Assembly (NCBI GenBank): GCA_008360955.1 | Contig: LUCM01008411.1 | Span: 186,001-250,000 of the forward strand | DNA length: 64,000 nt | Source of the DNA: Fasciolopsis buskii | Taxonomy: Eukaryota; Platyhelminthes; Trematoda; Plagiorchiida; Fasciolidae | Reading direction: 5' to 3' | Part shown: positions 1 through 14,500 of the stretch, one piece after another | Layout of the letters: the number at the start of each line of letters is the position of its first letter | Position numbering within the stretch: the stretch's first letter is position 1 | The notes under the pieces: model-generated | The model's input: the letters and a program-made list of their open reading frames with translations, nothing else | The model's database searches: none | What the model was told of the DNA's origin: nothing | Translations under genes and position numbers: made by a program

Positions 1-3000
1 ATCATTTAGTGAATGTACCAGCAAACTAAAGTGAGCTGTCCGGTCTTCTCGACGAAACAACCTAACCCGGTGGAAGCTGAAAATTAATAGCCACGGCTGA
101 CTAACCAGTCCGACGGTAACTCAGACTGGAACTGTGTGTTCTTGCTGGAGCCGGTAAGAGCGGGCGATCGCTAATCAGTATTAGATGCGTCCGATGACTG
201 TCGATTTGAGCTAGAATTAGGTGGCGAATACGGAGTATAAACCTCAAAATTGTTTCCTATTGGTGTGCTGGATTACTACGTCTATGCTTGACTGACTATC
301 TTTCGAACTGGAACTACCAAGCACAAAACTCAAGTCATTCGGTCAACATCACACTCGGTGAGCACCAACTCGAGTTTCACTCTCCCTCGTACTTATCACA
401 ATTGCACAGTCTCCACCGCATCCAATATTTGAACCCGGGCTTTCCAAAAGGAAGGTGTATGTTTCCACTGTGTCCCCAGCACCATTGCAGCCCAAACAAA
501 AATACCGAGAAGATCTAGCTTGGTGGCCGGGTGATTTGGCTGAAGCCGGCAGGATAGCCATTGTGATGGGCACTGCTGGGGTTCGTTGAGGAAGATATCT
601 GAACAGACTCGGTTCGGTGATCTTGCCTAGCTAATACAGAAGCTGGTAGTGCATTGGGAGCACACACGCTTCCAGTTAGGAAGCCCTGCGTGCGATGAAG
701 GCAGGACATGCGTCACTGGTGAGCGCGAATGAGAGTGAAACATGAGTTTGATGCTTCCGGAGCGTCAAATGGATCGGATAAGTTGAGGTTTTTTGCATGA
801 AATTTGTAGTCCGAAGAGTAACCTGCCAAGCGCAGATTTTTAAGTAGTCAATCGATAGCTAGGTTTGGGTTTTAAGATGAGTACCTCAAACAGAATAAGT
901 GCTGGTTGCATCTGATTTTCTCTAGTTCAAACTTCTAAAGATTGCAGTCTCAGCCGTTATGTTTTCCATTACTCTGCTGCCTTGCAGTCAAACCGGAAGT
1001 TCGTGTGACTCCACGCACACACACACACACACACACATATGCGCACATACAGGGCATTGTGATCTTTCGGAAAGTTGGTCATTTTTATAAATTATGTGAA
1101 ATGCTGCCTACACATGTGTAATTCTCGTTTACAAGAATCCGGTTTGATACCGAATGCTTGGGCTCGAGAAACACGAGCTAGGTCAGGCATAGGTGGATAG
1201 CTATTAATTTTTCCTAGGCTAGATATTTGTTTTGGACAAAAGTTGACGGTTTCACGGACCGAACAAAGTTATTCCTCTATTTCATTGTTGACTTTTCGCT
1301 GAGAAGAAAATGCTCACGAAAAAATTCGCAACGTTTTGTTTCACGTGATGTAGTACCGGGGACCAAAACGCATCGTCTTAATTACTATTGATACCATTAG
1401 AACCTTTTGAATAATATAAACCGGTTTGTTCCGGTTACCTTTCATAGGGCTATGAGCAACATAGTCCACATGGATCTCTTGTCATTTGAGTGTTAACGTA
1501 AACTACTTTTCCGCTGAATCTACCGTACAGTACAGCGAGACATCTAAGCTGCGCACACGGAACCCTTATCATCTTGTGGTGGTATCCATGGTCTGATCGA
1601 TAGTGTGTTCGAAATCATGGTTACTTTCGTCGCCGTCCTAGTTTGTCCCGACTGGCAACGAACTGAGGGTAGTGGGAACGATAACTTTCTGCTGCATCGT
1701 CTGTTTTGGGCTCCGGCAAGCACTACAATTCTCTTCATAATTTGAGCAGCACACTACTAAAACGTGCTGGGATTTCATGCAAGTGGATGAAACGTAGGTG
1801 ACGATGAGAGAGAGGACCATTCCGTAGCAGGAAGGACGCTGTTAAACTTCCGTGAATGGCTCAGAAAGCAAGCCAATTTTTTCGGAACTTGATCTGGAAC
1901 TAGCTTGTCATCACGCTTCTTTAGTCACAAAAATTGATCAGAAAACCGGAATCAGAGCACCGGTTTGCTCGCATGAATTTCATTCATTTCGCCCTGGCTA
2001 GATATTCTTTGCCTAAACTTCCCGGCTTCATGGACCAGATGTATGTCCGTCTCTTTTCTTTCGGACACACTGGCAACATTCTAGCGGCAAGCAAACCGGG
2101 AGAGTTTTGCGTCGCATTTTTACGAACTTCCAAAAGTGGAGCCCCAGCATCACTGTGTTTGAGTGCACCCTTGATATTGGACTCAGAGAATTTTCCCAAT
2201 CTTTGTATCGGCAGGCGGATAAACTTGACTTCTACAGAGCATGATCAGTATTGTCTGTGATTACCTATGACCAGAATTTTTCACGAATCTCCGTCATCTT
2301 TTGGGTGCTATCAGTTATTATTAATAATTCAGCCCTAACTGTCCAGTGACCTTGTAACTACTCATGCATCACTATGCCTTTCAAAATGATCTCACTCAGG
2401 ACAATATTTACTCCCATGGTGATTGCCTCTGAAAATAATTCACAACTACCCAATAAGTCCCTTCATTTGTTTCTTGAGATTATCAACCCCAACGCATTTG
2501 TTCTACATCTGAAAACCGTTAAAGCTGACAGCTGATGGATAAATGCTGCAACGGTTCCATGAACTGATCGATTACGCAACTGACATTTGAACTGGAACCA
2601 TGATCCTGAGTACTGAATGAGAACAATGTGATTGGGGACCAATCAAAACAAAGTACTGATTGGTACCAGTAATTTGTCATACAGCTTCCCCAACACGAGG
2701 TTAACACAAAACTCTGCCACTTCCCAGATTATTTCACCATCATATCCAAATTGTCTGGAATTATGTCAAGACTACTTGGAAATGTCGTTCAGCTGACCTA
2801 TGGGATCTTGCTAGAATAAAGCAAAACGTTATTCAGTTTGCACGGGCACACTTGATCGTGCGTAGTGTAGAATCAATTAGTTATCCATGTATTGTTTTAC
2901 TATCTGAGAAAGAATGTACTCTTGAGAAGTCTTGTGAAACAAAGGCATATTCTTATGCAATTTCCAATATTTTCGATACGAATGTGAATAATTTTGACTT

Positions 3001-5947
3001 ACCTCTGAAACTGAGTAGAAGCAGTGCGGTGGAAAAGAGAACTCACATGTAATACTTTCTATGCAGCTTTATATTTAACTTCTGAAGCGCCAAGTATGAT
3101 TTTCTTAAACATCTGATCACTGAAACTGACATTTTTTCAGTTCCAGGATTTCCAATGCTTTGTTGTGATAGTGAATATTTGCCTGGTAGAAAGTTTTGTG
3201 GCAGTTCGTGTCACTCGAAACGATCAGTTCTCAATGCAGCCGATTACTAAAGATGATTCGCATGCCTTGTGCACACGTCATTCACCTCAGAAAGATCTAC
3301 AAAGCAGTGTCTGGTTTTAGAAGAGCATACCAGAAAATAATACGTGTTTTCAAGTTGGGATTTGTTGCCATTCTTTCCAGACCTTTGCCACATAATTTTA
3401 CTGCACGATGGTCACTATAACTAACTTAGTACTGACCGAGTGGTAGACCATGTGAACTTTTATTATTATCCTCGCAAATGCTCATCCTCTAGGGTAGACT
3501 TACCAAACTGACACAGAACCCTATTTTTCCCCGAGGGCTCAGTATTCGATAACGTGTACCACCGACCTTTCAGAATCTGGTGTCTGAAGTGTTTCCGGTG
3601 GCAATCAAATGGATTAAGTGTCTGTCATCAAAAAGATCAGAGGGTCGACTCCCAGATCCTCCACCGCCACTATGGTGGCAGACGGGAATTCCGTCTCTCC
3701 CGGTTCGTTACCACATTCGACCTAATATGATCTTATGTGGCTCTATGCCACTCCAGGTTTCAGGATAACATTTGCCTGCTCGAACTCACTTATATAGCGA
3801 ACCCCTGTGCTTATGAGATACACCCCTTTCACTACACTCATGTACGATACGTGTAGTGAGAAACGATCAACCCTCATCTCATTATCAAGACCCATTCTTG
3901 GAAGCAGGACTGTAGAACTTATTAGCTTTTCATTCCATCAAGTCAATCTATCCATATGCAAGGGTGGAATTATTACACAGCGTGCACCGATTTTTATGCT
4001 CTACAGTTCTCGGCCCGTCCGTACCGTCGAGTGCTGAGTATCCCTGCTTCCTTGTTACCCTACTGATCGAATCCCATAACTTTTCGAAGCCCCGTAAGCG
4101 CAATCGATCGCTTAGGTACTTGTAAGCTTTGACTTTAAACATATCGAAGATAAGCACATACCGCTGCAAATCCTCGAATTTCACTACAGTCGGAATCTCA
4201 AATAGCAATGTAAACGATCATCAGCTGCAGGTATTTCAATCACCGGTACACACAGGAGTGATTCCAAACCCGAACTGCTCCACTTAATGCAGCCAGAACA
4301 TCACAACGCTCGAGTTTATTCGCAACTCACTAGTACTCAATAATTAGACAAAGAAGCCGTTGGCCAAACACCTTAGATGCAGTTGAAACTGTGCAATGTT
4401 CGTTCTTCTTGTTCGTGGGTTGCCACAACTCGGACTGACTGGTTTGTGTTTGCAAACGGCCACGAAGCCTCATCACACAAAGTCAAGTGACTTGCACGTG
4501 CACTCACCCCAAAAATTTAAGTATTTTACAGGTCGTTTGTGGTCATTCATGAGGTTTTCTAAAGCTTCCGACCAAAGAAAATCACAACAACCCCCTAGTT
4601 CACTTCAATTTAAACCGGGATTCCATTTCATATAAAAGTGAACAGAATGATACCAGGAGTACATTTTATGCTTAGCAAACTAATTCTGCGGTCATCAATT
4701 AAATGGCAACTACAATCGGTTTGTGCTGTCAAGCAGGCCCTCAATCGAACGACTAGCAGCTACCAGATAAACTTATTCTCCTTGTAGCTTTATGTAGGTA
4801 TTGCCCACCACCTATCTCAGCCAGCTCGTAAGAGTTAGATTGCGGATGCTGTTACGGTCGACCGAATAGGCCTGATATGTGTTGCATGAGCAAGACATGT
4901 ATCCGATGATCTGAAAACTGAGCCATAGAGTAGTTAAATCATACCAAATTCTCCAACATCTTATTTAGTCATGCTGCTAGAAAAGGAGGTTAATGAGGAA
5001 ACTTTGGGCATTTCAGAATGAGGGAATCGAAGTGTGGATAAGATGTTGTGAAACGTAATGTGATTACAAGCTAATCAGTCTGACGAATATTTACTTCGTC
5101 GACACGTGGTTATTTGAAAATGCGACCGGAATAAACCAGGTTTCCCTGTACTTTTTAAGGCCCCTTAATATTGATACGAATAAGGAAGAGATTCGAGGTT
5201 AGTTTGAGTTTGCAAAACGGGGAAGTTAGCCAGTATTGGTGGGGGGATCCGAATCCACGACCAACGAAGTAAAATGCCTTATGTTGACTGTAGGAATAAA
5301 AAAGATCATCGAGATTACTTTGTATTATCATCTTCGGATTGCATAAGTTTTCCACCCTGTCACAAAGCGGATCACGCAACAACTGATCACCGTCGAACCG
5401 TTCATGCGGTCTACTTTTCTTGCATCGTCATGCCTGTTTACTTGGGCCAGCAAAGTTTTACAACCGGCCGTGGTCAGGGGAGTATCACCAGTTCGAATGA
5501 TTCCATCACCAATGACTTCATCATCTGCCTGGCATTAGGTGACCGGATATGGTAAACTTATTATAAATTTATATGAGAGTAAATGCTATCTATATTATTA
5601 TTATTGTTACTATTATGTCAGGTCAGTTGATATATCATACCAAAGATGTGGCTACTTGAAAGGTGACGGAAGCTAAAAATTACTATTAAAACCGTTGTAA
5701 AATGATATCGTGCGATCGAGCGGTATATTCATACTGCATAGGGTACACCGATCAAGGTTACATGCTTTCATTTGCTTTAATCAGTATCGATAGAAAGAAC
5801 CTGAGCATATTACGGAATTACCCGCGATCAGATGATCTTCAAGCTATTCAAGTAGATAAGTTTGGGGCTGATTATATTAACCAAGATTACTTTCATTGTC
5901 CAGCTTTCACAGCGTCGTACATCATACGTCCTCCTTTGACTTGATTT
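1..5947. other. No recognised gene; ordinary non-coding sequence
   Basis: Only short ORFs with stops in all frames and one CA microsatellite near 1.0 kb. I looked here for the missing last exon of gene A (C-x2-C-x2-C-x6-C-x12-C on the minus strand) and did not find it by eye. Confidence 0.5.
1011..1038. repeat. (CA)n microsatellite
   Basis: Uninterrupted alternation of a and c, followed by atatgcgcacata. Confidence 0.9.
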
Positions 5948-6057
5948 TCAAGGGGATCCCAGTGAAAAATCTCCAAATACTTGCACTAGCAGTACTGACG
6001 TGGTGGCCGCAAGCAAATTTGCATGTTCCATGAATGCACACTCATCAACGGACTTAC

Positions 6058-6223
6058 CACAATCTTTCTTCTTCAAAGCAGATTTGTAACACTTGAACAG
6101 AACTTCATCGATAAGGAAATTACACTCTTTGGTGGTCAAAATTTTCTTCGACTTCTTTGATTTGTCACATCCGTAAGCCAGATCGACCAGGAGAACCAGA
6201 CATAGCAAACACAATATCGGAAT
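6058..6223 (-). CDS. Gene A: signal-peptide/Cys exon of the secreted 8-Cys family (partial gene)
   Basis: Internal coding exon of 166 nt (55 codons plus one base). A TAG acceptor follows ggtatttc, and the exon ends TGTG before the donor GTAAGTC. It encodes IPILCLLCLVLLVDLAYG, a hydrophobic leader with a likely cleavage site after AYG. A free Cys, a Lys-rich stretch (KSKKSKK) and then C-x10-C-x9-C follow. The segments VLFKCYK and ALKKKDC closely match genes B and C. There is no in-frame ATG, so an upstream exon must supply the start; I could not place it confidently. The partner exon with C-x2-C-x2-C was not found between 1 and 6057, so it may lie beyond the left edge or be lost. Function is unknown; secretion is inferred from the leader. 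An orphaned or pseudogenic exon is possible, but the reading frame and donor are intact. Confidence 0.7.
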
Positions 6224-6299
6224 CTAGAAATACCATCAATACAAATGGAATACGTGAATTCTTCTAATGCTCAGATTTACGAATCCGGGTGAGTACCCG

Positions 6300-9200
6300 A
6301 GCAACTAAGTTCTATCCCCTAGAAAGTTCACAATTACTCAGTGCAGTCCACAAGTGGGAGTTCGTAAAGTTTGACAAACACTAGATGTCTGCAATGCTGA
6401 CGATAATACACAATAGCAACTGCCAAACTCGCGATGAAGGATTTTGTACTGGGACGGCACCCTCATTGGTTTGGCTGATTCTATCCGCTTACCTCAGGGT
6501 CACAGTGACCTCCGGCTGAGGGTAATACAATTTCCTGAGGAGACGCTTGCATGGATAGACACCTGGTCTCGGAACCTCCCACAGTGATTGTTTTTGTCGT
6601 GGCACGGATTATTTATCTGAACGCTTTTGGCAGATTTGTAACTCACTGTCGCGAACCCTACTCACCGCCTCAAATGGGTTATCTTCTATCCGGCATCATT
6701 CGTGTGCCAAGACCTTATTGGTTGTGGTTCTGTTCAGTTATTTGGTTAACTAGCTATGGCAATGATCTTGTGTACAGTCAGCCATGCATATGGCTAACTC
6801 TTCCCGTGTCTCGCTTTCACAGGAACAGAACTAGCGGAGCATACAAAATGAAGCCAAATGATTAGGAAGCGTGTCTATGCCAATGTTAAATGTTTCCACA
6901 AATTAGCGCTGGATGAGATTACTAGCTTAAATGTAATAAACACCTTACTGCTGAATATCAAGCACAACAAATCTTCAGTGAATTGCATCCCAACTTAAAA
7001 CTGGCATTAAAGTTCGATCCGAACGAATCACTTACTCCTCAAAATATAATCTCACAGAGGAATTAACATGAACGGGTATTGCCTGCTGCACACCAATACG
7101 GTGTGTTCAATATAATAATTTCAACGCTTCCTGCCAAGCCATCGGGAATAGTGCCATATCCACTGCATGCATGCGTTAAAGCCTACTCCCTGGGACGATA
7201 AATGCGACTTTGATGAAAAGCGGGAAATTCCGCAAGCGGACCGCTTCTCTAGACGATTTGCGAACTTGGCTAACGGAGTTACTCCCGTCCGTAGTATAAT
7301 CGGATACAAGGAAAATGAGCACTGGAAGCAAAACCACGGCTTATTCCATGCATTTGCGCAGACGTTCCGTGCGGCCAGGGTTTAGAACTCATTCAGCACT
7401 TGCTCGAGGTTGTACCCGACATTCCACAAAAAATTCCCAAGTCATTCAATCTTATTTTCTATTCGCATATAAATCTGTTCCCGTGGAGTCCGAAGATATG
7501 CAAGTGACTGAAAAAAACCACATCGAATCAGGGAGATCATTTAGAGGGTTGTATATGGCAGCCATTTATTATCCCGACTAATAGTCGCTAATTTGGATTC
7601 CTGTGCATACTGAAAAATTTATTATAGCTTATCAGTTATCGCGAATGTCCGCAACTGTGTTATCCTGGACCATTTAAAGGCATCGGGAAGACACGGGTAG
7701 GTAAGCGATGTTTCCATGCAATTCTAGTAGTCGAAATCAACTTAAAGAGGAGTGCCAAAACAGTACAACATTCGCTTATTTCGGTCGACTTACTAGTGCG
7801 TTAGCTCGCATAATTCGAAATTGTCATTCGGTGAATGTGACTCCGAGCGCATTTTATGCATTTCCGTTGTCCGCCTCCATCAGATATCCGTCTTGTGGCT
7901 AATTCGTCAATTCATACGAAGTACTCTTCTATCGCACACTGAATGCATGACTGATTGTGAAGATGGAGGGGTAACATCTGTCCGACAATTGGGTCATGCT
8001 TAAATGTTTTCACTTACACGTCATAAACCATTTTCACAATCGCAATTCCACGCATGATAAGTAAAGTCACCTGGAAACACCAACACACCAACTAAAAATC
8101 GATACCTTTTTGCTGAATTTTGTCCGATTTAAACTTTCGTCGAGTCATTTTTTCTATCCCGCAAGGGAGGTACATTTTCACGGCCGGGTGGGAGGCATGT
8201 TGAGGGCCATCACTGATTTCACAAACAATTCACCACCCATACTACTGAAAGTCATTTAGTAGCTAGGCGTTGCGAATTGATTATAGCAACCCAGTACTGA
8301 CTGATCGGCCATTGTGGACGGGATGAGTTACCTCGTTTGTGGCTATTATTTGATAACCAAGTTATCATTTAGTGTTGAGGCAAGGCCTACTAACAACAGG
8401 GCACTAGCGTCATGTTGAACCAAATAAACCTGGAACCAAACGAGAATCACTCAGTTTTATGGGCACGCAAATGCATCGCACGATGAAAATTTCTTACTCC
8501 CTTCGGCTTTCCAGTTATCTTCAGTTTTTTGAAAGAGTAAAAAAACCCCTTTTTCGTGATCATTACAATATCCATGTGAAAAGTCAAAACACAAAATTTT
8601 CGCTACTCAGCGGCAATAGGAAGAAATTCCGAACAAGAATGGAGTATAATTGCACAACAAAAGTGGGCAAAATCTCTTGGTTTCTATGCGAACGAAGCAA
8701 GGTAAGTATGAGTGTGGTAAGCACTTCATAATTTCATTTTAAGGCTTCTTTTGGGCATGTTATCAATAAGATTATCGAATCACCGTTTGAGTGTCTTCCT
8801 TTCGCAGACTCAAATTCTCACGCGGTTGACGAGTTATCATATTGGAATCCATTCGAATAACACAACTGATCATTGGCGTATTCATTGTTTGCTTACTTTC
8901 ATGTATATTGGATTGATTTTTTAATTTCACCTGCTTAAAATGGAGATTATTTTTTAGCTGCTCAGCCAAAATGGAGTTCCTCCTTCAACTTCCTAGTTCT
9001 AAATGGCATAAAAAGCACAGTTTCTAGTTCGATCTATTGAGTGGACCCTCATACACATTGAAATACCAAAGTATTGTGGTCATTTTGCCAATGTCTTTCT
9101 GTCAACAATGACGAACACCAGAATCTTCAAAGTTTGTCCAAGTAGAGAAATGAAGTAGCTGCTATAGATGCCCCATTCGCACAGAAACCAGGGATGGAGC

Positions 9201-11509
9201 GTGGCATTTTTGTCGCGATTTCATTTCCCACATCCCATTAAAACGCCAATGGAATATTGGTTTTAATAGCCAACTATTGCTTCCATTAAATATTGCACAT
9301 GAAATATGTAATGTTTCTATACGGTAGCCCCGCGGCTACCTAAGAGCTCCCAAATGGCGGAGTGATCGACGATGTGAGGAGTCAAACCCGCTATCCTAAC
9401 ATTCGAATGCCTACAAGGCTGACCGCTTCATCACCGTCGACCAAAAAGTAGCGTCAACTTCCCTCATTCACAGGCGGTAACCTAGGCCCTGGTGTTACAT
9501 TGATTCACTGATCGGAAAAGAGGTGTTTCCAACATAGTGCAATGTTACCAAAAATTACTTTCCTCTGACTCGCCGTTAGAAATTGAGGGTGAACGGAAAT
9601 TTCTTCGCTGTATGCCCTAGAGACGGATTAGGCAATCAGTAAAAGAACTCACAACTTGCGATTTGCAAATCACTTGCTCAGGCAAAGGTTAATAAACTGG
9701 CATGCAATAGAAGTGTGGTGTACGGATCGTAGTCTGAGGGAGAGAGAGAGACAGAAACGCATATAAAAACATTCGGCGTTGACGATGCTGCTGGCTAGGG
9801 CGACTGCTTTGCTCGTTCATGTGGACCGTGTGGTTAGGCGGACGATATTGTTCCAATCGGGCCTAAGTGTTATCAAGTGGATTCACACAGCAACCGCTCA
9901 CTTCCCTACTCCATGGCATTTCAAGGCCCTCGATTCTCTTCTGGAACTATTGTGGACTTTCTGTGCAACAAATGTCTTCTTTCTTCTATGTTTCTCATTC
10001 TTTAGAGAACAGCGGTCTATATTTTCTTGAAAGAATTCATGACTAGCTGAGGGATTTCATCTTGGGAGATTCAAACTCTCTAACTTCAGCTTGAAGTACT
10101 GTGATGCTGATCGCTTGACTAGCCTTCGTAAGGAGAATTATATCTTTAATAATATTACTTCCATTGAAACTATTGTCCTTAGTAGTAGTACCGAAACCTG
10201 CACACTCCGTCAGCCTATTTTTGCTTAGGTACAAGGCAGCTAAAGGTTAATCATTTTTGCATTGGACTTTGTTGCGTGGGTTAGGTTTACTGGAAATCAC
10301 CAGAAGGCTTTATGATCTAAAAATTAATGAATTGTGATGCAAATGACTCCTTGTCCCGTTACTGTCCGGAAAGCTTTCTTGTTACCGAACATAGACCCTT
10401 AATACTTGGTTCAAAGGCCATAGAAACATCTGTATTTCTATCTTACTGCTACCATAAAAATACATGCCTCTCGAACAACCCAAGCAAGTGACATACTTTG
10501 GAAGAAATTCTTTTCGTATGCTCTCATCGATCGCGTACGTATAACATCCAGAAAAAATTTCGCAGTAATGTAGCTAACCGAGAAATCCCCTTCAAGTTTG
10601 ATGAAACTTGAAGTGCTGTATGTTTTTTCTTGTCAGGAGAAGGTATGTCTGCCTGTGCATGAGCGGCGGGAGCCAAGATGTTGACCACGGCTGAAGTTCA
10701 TACGGTTCCGGAAACAAAAGGTAGGTCCATTAGTGGAAGCGATCGATCAAAGGCTTAGATGGAACGGAAATTAGAATCTAATTGGTGGAAAGTTTCCAAA
10801 AACAAGTGCGGGAAAGCCTCATGTGCCTGAATGAATATGTAACGCATTGTGTAATAGGAAGTAGTGGTAGACGGCAATTCTTTATGACCGTCCCGCTACC
10901 TCAGATGCCCCTTTGGGACCGTTCGTATTCGCATGGTAGTTCAGATCTCGTGATTGTGTTTGCGCCTCCATCTCCCTTTCACCTCGTTTGTGTATCAAAC
11001 GTTAAAGGCTATGAAACATTCTAATTCCAGTTCAAGTCAAAGATGAGGAGGACGTAGAAAGCAATTGGTAGCTGACCCGCATGTATGCCTCCTATCCGAT
11101 TTTGAAATAACAGTTGACGCGGTTCACGCAGTTGATACAATAGAGTAGATTCAAGTCGACGGCCAGAAGTGGTAAATGTATTGCTTCTATCGGATACCGT
11201 TACACATTCGAAAGCAACAACAACAACAACAGTAGCAGTCGAGTGGCATGCGACAGTCAAAACCGAAAACTCTCGAAAGTCCCGCACGAGTGAAACTGCA
11301 CAAATAGCCGAGAAAATGTCGCCCAATATCGATGCCAGTGCAAATCTTCTGGTCCTTTATCGTCAAGACATCTGATTTACTGCTCGCCATCTCCTGTCCT
11401 CACTAACTTTGACGTGACAGCGTATGCCAGACAAAAACAAACTGTTTTTATTGATCTTATACTATCAAAATTTCTTGATCTACTAGTCTGCCGACTAATT
11501 CTGTCCATT
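6300..11509. other. No recognised gene
   Basis: It should contain the 5' end of gene A close to 6.3-6.6 kb. Otherwise there are short unsupported ORFs, a short ag-rich run near 9.74 kb and one possible SINE fragment near 9.4 kb. Confidence 0.5.
9340..9450 (-). repeat. Possible tRNA-like SINE fragment
   Basis: On the minus strand ggtgatgaagcggtcagcct is followed about 30 bases later by gcgggtttgactcctcacat, an A-box/B-box-like arrangement. Only one copy was noticed and no cloverleaf is convincing. Confidence 0.25.
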
Positions 11510-11592
11510 GTGAATGCTATAATGTTAATAACACAGCGTTGTTGGTAGATGTAATGCGCCAACGTTTCGACTACCGTGGGTAGCCTTTCTCA
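11510..11592 (+). repeat. Single copy of the hairpin-arm repeat
   Basis: It shares gtgaat-ctataatgttaataac, gttggtagatgtaatgcgcc, aacgtttcgactaccgtggg and tagcctttctcaa with the arms of the inverted repeat at 38788-38973. No partner arm was seen nearby. Confidence 0.55.
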
Positions 11593-14500
11593 ATTAAAAC
11601 CAATACATAGCGCATCGATTTCTCGATACACTCCTTACATCATTTGGTCCTGATAATTCTGCGGTTTTTTCCGCTCACCTAATCGACTGACACAATCAAT
11701 CAGACACTATGGCATTTTTGTTGATCATTGACCAGGGTAAAGGAAACGATAAATCCTTATCCACTTCCACTATGTCCGACGCTTAGTAAAAGTATCGCAT
11801 GTCTAAGTCTCCTTGTGCATACACTTTACACCGGCAGTCACAGCGACAATGCATAGACACAAACAAAACTGCTCAGAAATCAGGTGATCTAAGGACAAAA
11901 ATAAATAATAAGAAAATGAAAGTGTATTTTCTGTGTATTTTTGCTGTACACAGTTGGATGTTATACTTTTTCGGCTCATGTCCTACATGAAGACCAAACA
12001 ATATTTCGCACCAGAAGCTTCGTTTCTGAGTCACACATTTGGGCGGCCTTAACAAAATATAATTCTAATGTTTTGGGTCCCGACCAGGCAATCACAAAAG
12101 TTCTATTTTGGTAAACAAAAAGTGAATACGAAGAGTTAGACGAATGGAAGGAATAGAAAGAAATGGCAGTCACCTTAGGCATTGTAGAATGATCATCTCT
12201 CTCAGATGACACATATTTCAACAACTAATAATAGAAACCTTGACCCCACTGACGCCCCGACTGAGACCGTATGTTTTATACACGTGTATGCAGGCGTTCA
12301 AAATTTGCCAACAGACTGGGTAGGTACCAAAAATACCCACAAATTTGTTCCGGTTTCGATTGGTATGGTGATTTGTACGTAGGCCGTTGGTGTTTCGTCG
12401 ATTACAAACCTATGTTTCGTCTGAATCTAGTCATATCGTTGCAAAGCTATTGCGCACTCGTTTCAGTTTGGGCTTTATTGTGCACTCGTTGCGAGGCCAT
12501 CTCGTGCTACACGTTTTTCCGTCCCTTAGTGCCCTCTGGCTCTGATTAAGTGGCTCCATCCTGCAGTGGGATAAACTCGCATCTTTGGACCACGTATACT
12601 GATAACGGCATACCACACGTGAATTGTGTGACCCGGTGATGTTCCTTGTTAGTCCAGGTTGAACTTTCGTAATTAACTTTGTATGGCGAGAAAATATTTG
12701 TGTTCATTCCAACCCAGGTCACGACCGATTAAAACATCATGGGCTCCCTAGCCTACCGACAGGTTACTAAATAACGGGAAAACCTGTATTTCGAGTTTAC
12801 TCAAAACGGCACACAATAATACTCAGTGCTAGTAACGATTATTTAAAAATGAAATTATCTGCTGTTTACTAAGATGCCTCCTAATAAAACCATTTATTTG
12901 CAACACGTTACAGAACGTTGGGATATCCTAAGAATGTTTGAACAATAAATGCGTTCAGATGATATCAGCAAAAAAAATGGGCATTTCAATGATCTACCTT
13001 AGATATCATCAACTGCTAGAGGGATGAAATCAGATAGCAACTGATCGTCGGAGAAGAACATACGGGTACATGCACACAAAAAGCCCACTTGTTTCTTTGT
13101 GTACCAGCTTTCTAGTTAAAAAGTCACACTGATTTGACGGGAACGAATAATTTCGAGCAAAAAACTGCACTGCATTTACGACCAAAAAGCAGTCGAGTTT
13201 CCCTTCAACATCAATCGATTTCGACAGAAGTCATCCCCTTCTTGAAAACTGTGTATATGAATTTGTTTATTTGCTGATTAAAAACCTGAAATACAAAATA
13301 TAAAAAAATGTTTATTTTTGTCATTATTGCGGTGCGGAAAAGTGTTGTTGCTTGGGTTAGGGGACGATGATTTTACTGCAGAGTTTCTCCCTGGTAGTCG
13401 TGGTAAGGTAATCTCACCTTGTGTGAGCGGACTAGGTGCGTTGCTTTTCAATGGGTCATCGAGAGGAAGCTCAGTAAAATCGTTTATTGGTGGGCTCGTT
13501 TTCCTATTGAAAGAACACTGGCGTGCTAGATGGATCAATAAAGATCAGCTGGTAAAACAGTGGACATTTTTCACGTGACGAACTGTTGGACAACAAGCCC
13601 CATGGCGTGGACCGGAGCACCATGCACGTTTCTTAGGACGAGAGAACTAAGTACTCAATCATGGTTTTTTATCTAACCAACTCGTGATTGATTTCGCGGT
13701 TGTGTTTAACCACTAACTTGGCTCCGAATTCCTCGAGAATAATGCCATATCATCTGCGCTACCTGGCATCTGATTGAACATTCATGAGCGTCAAGCAGGG
13801 TCGTTGAGGTAAGGAATAATCAATTCAGTCACCCGTGCAATACAACTGGTCTACAATTAGACGAAGCTAGCAACACGATGAATAGAACTAGAGTAATCCA
13901 TTCTCTAAAAAGAGCCCAAAATCGTCTGTCCAGACATGAGAGGTGTCGTCTTCTGTCTATAGCGGAAGCGGCTTTACTTGTCCGCACAAGGCCTACCCTC
14001 GGATGGTCCTTACAAACGTTTCGTGATTCACATTAGACATCACATACAGTTACCGCATAGATTTTAGTCACACTGGATGTGAATAGTGCTTTCATTTCTT
14101 GTAGAGCTGCTTTACCAAGCCAAATTTTTTGTGCCACTTCGGTGTGATTTTAAGGCAACGAATACGCGCCCGCGGTCCGACAGCATGCATATTTATTGGA
14201 ACATGACTCAAGGGGCATACAAAAACCCTATAATACCCCTTTACGCGTTAAAGTATATAACTGTGGTATTATTTATGTACATAGTAACAGCACGCGTAAT
14301 GATCGGTTATAATAACATAAGCAAACGAATTTGCGACAGGTTTTCCAATGGCTTCCCCCATGACCTTCCCAGATGAAGGCAGCGAAAGGACCCTCATAAC
14401 TGAAAATCACGCAAAGCTTTGTTAACAAGTGATTCTGATACAAAACAACTGGGAAGTTGTATCATTAGTGGGATACCTTTGGGATAGTGACAGGCGCGGA

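Noticed and set aside
1638..1820. Minus-strand Cys-rich ORF with a hydrophobic start as a fifth family member or the gene A last exon
   Set aside because: The cysteine spacing does not match either exon pattern of the 8-Cys family.
5235..5260. B-box-like ggggggatccgaatcc as a tRNA or SINE
   Set aside because: No A-box at the right distance and no second copy.
6493..6552. Possible start exon for gene A (ATG, 20 codons, phase-0 donor gtaagc)
   Set aside because: It would join in frame, but it puts a polar, Cys-containing segment (MQASPQEIVLPSAGGHCDPE) before the hydrophobic leader, unlike gene C, and the local sequence looks like an imperfect palindrome.
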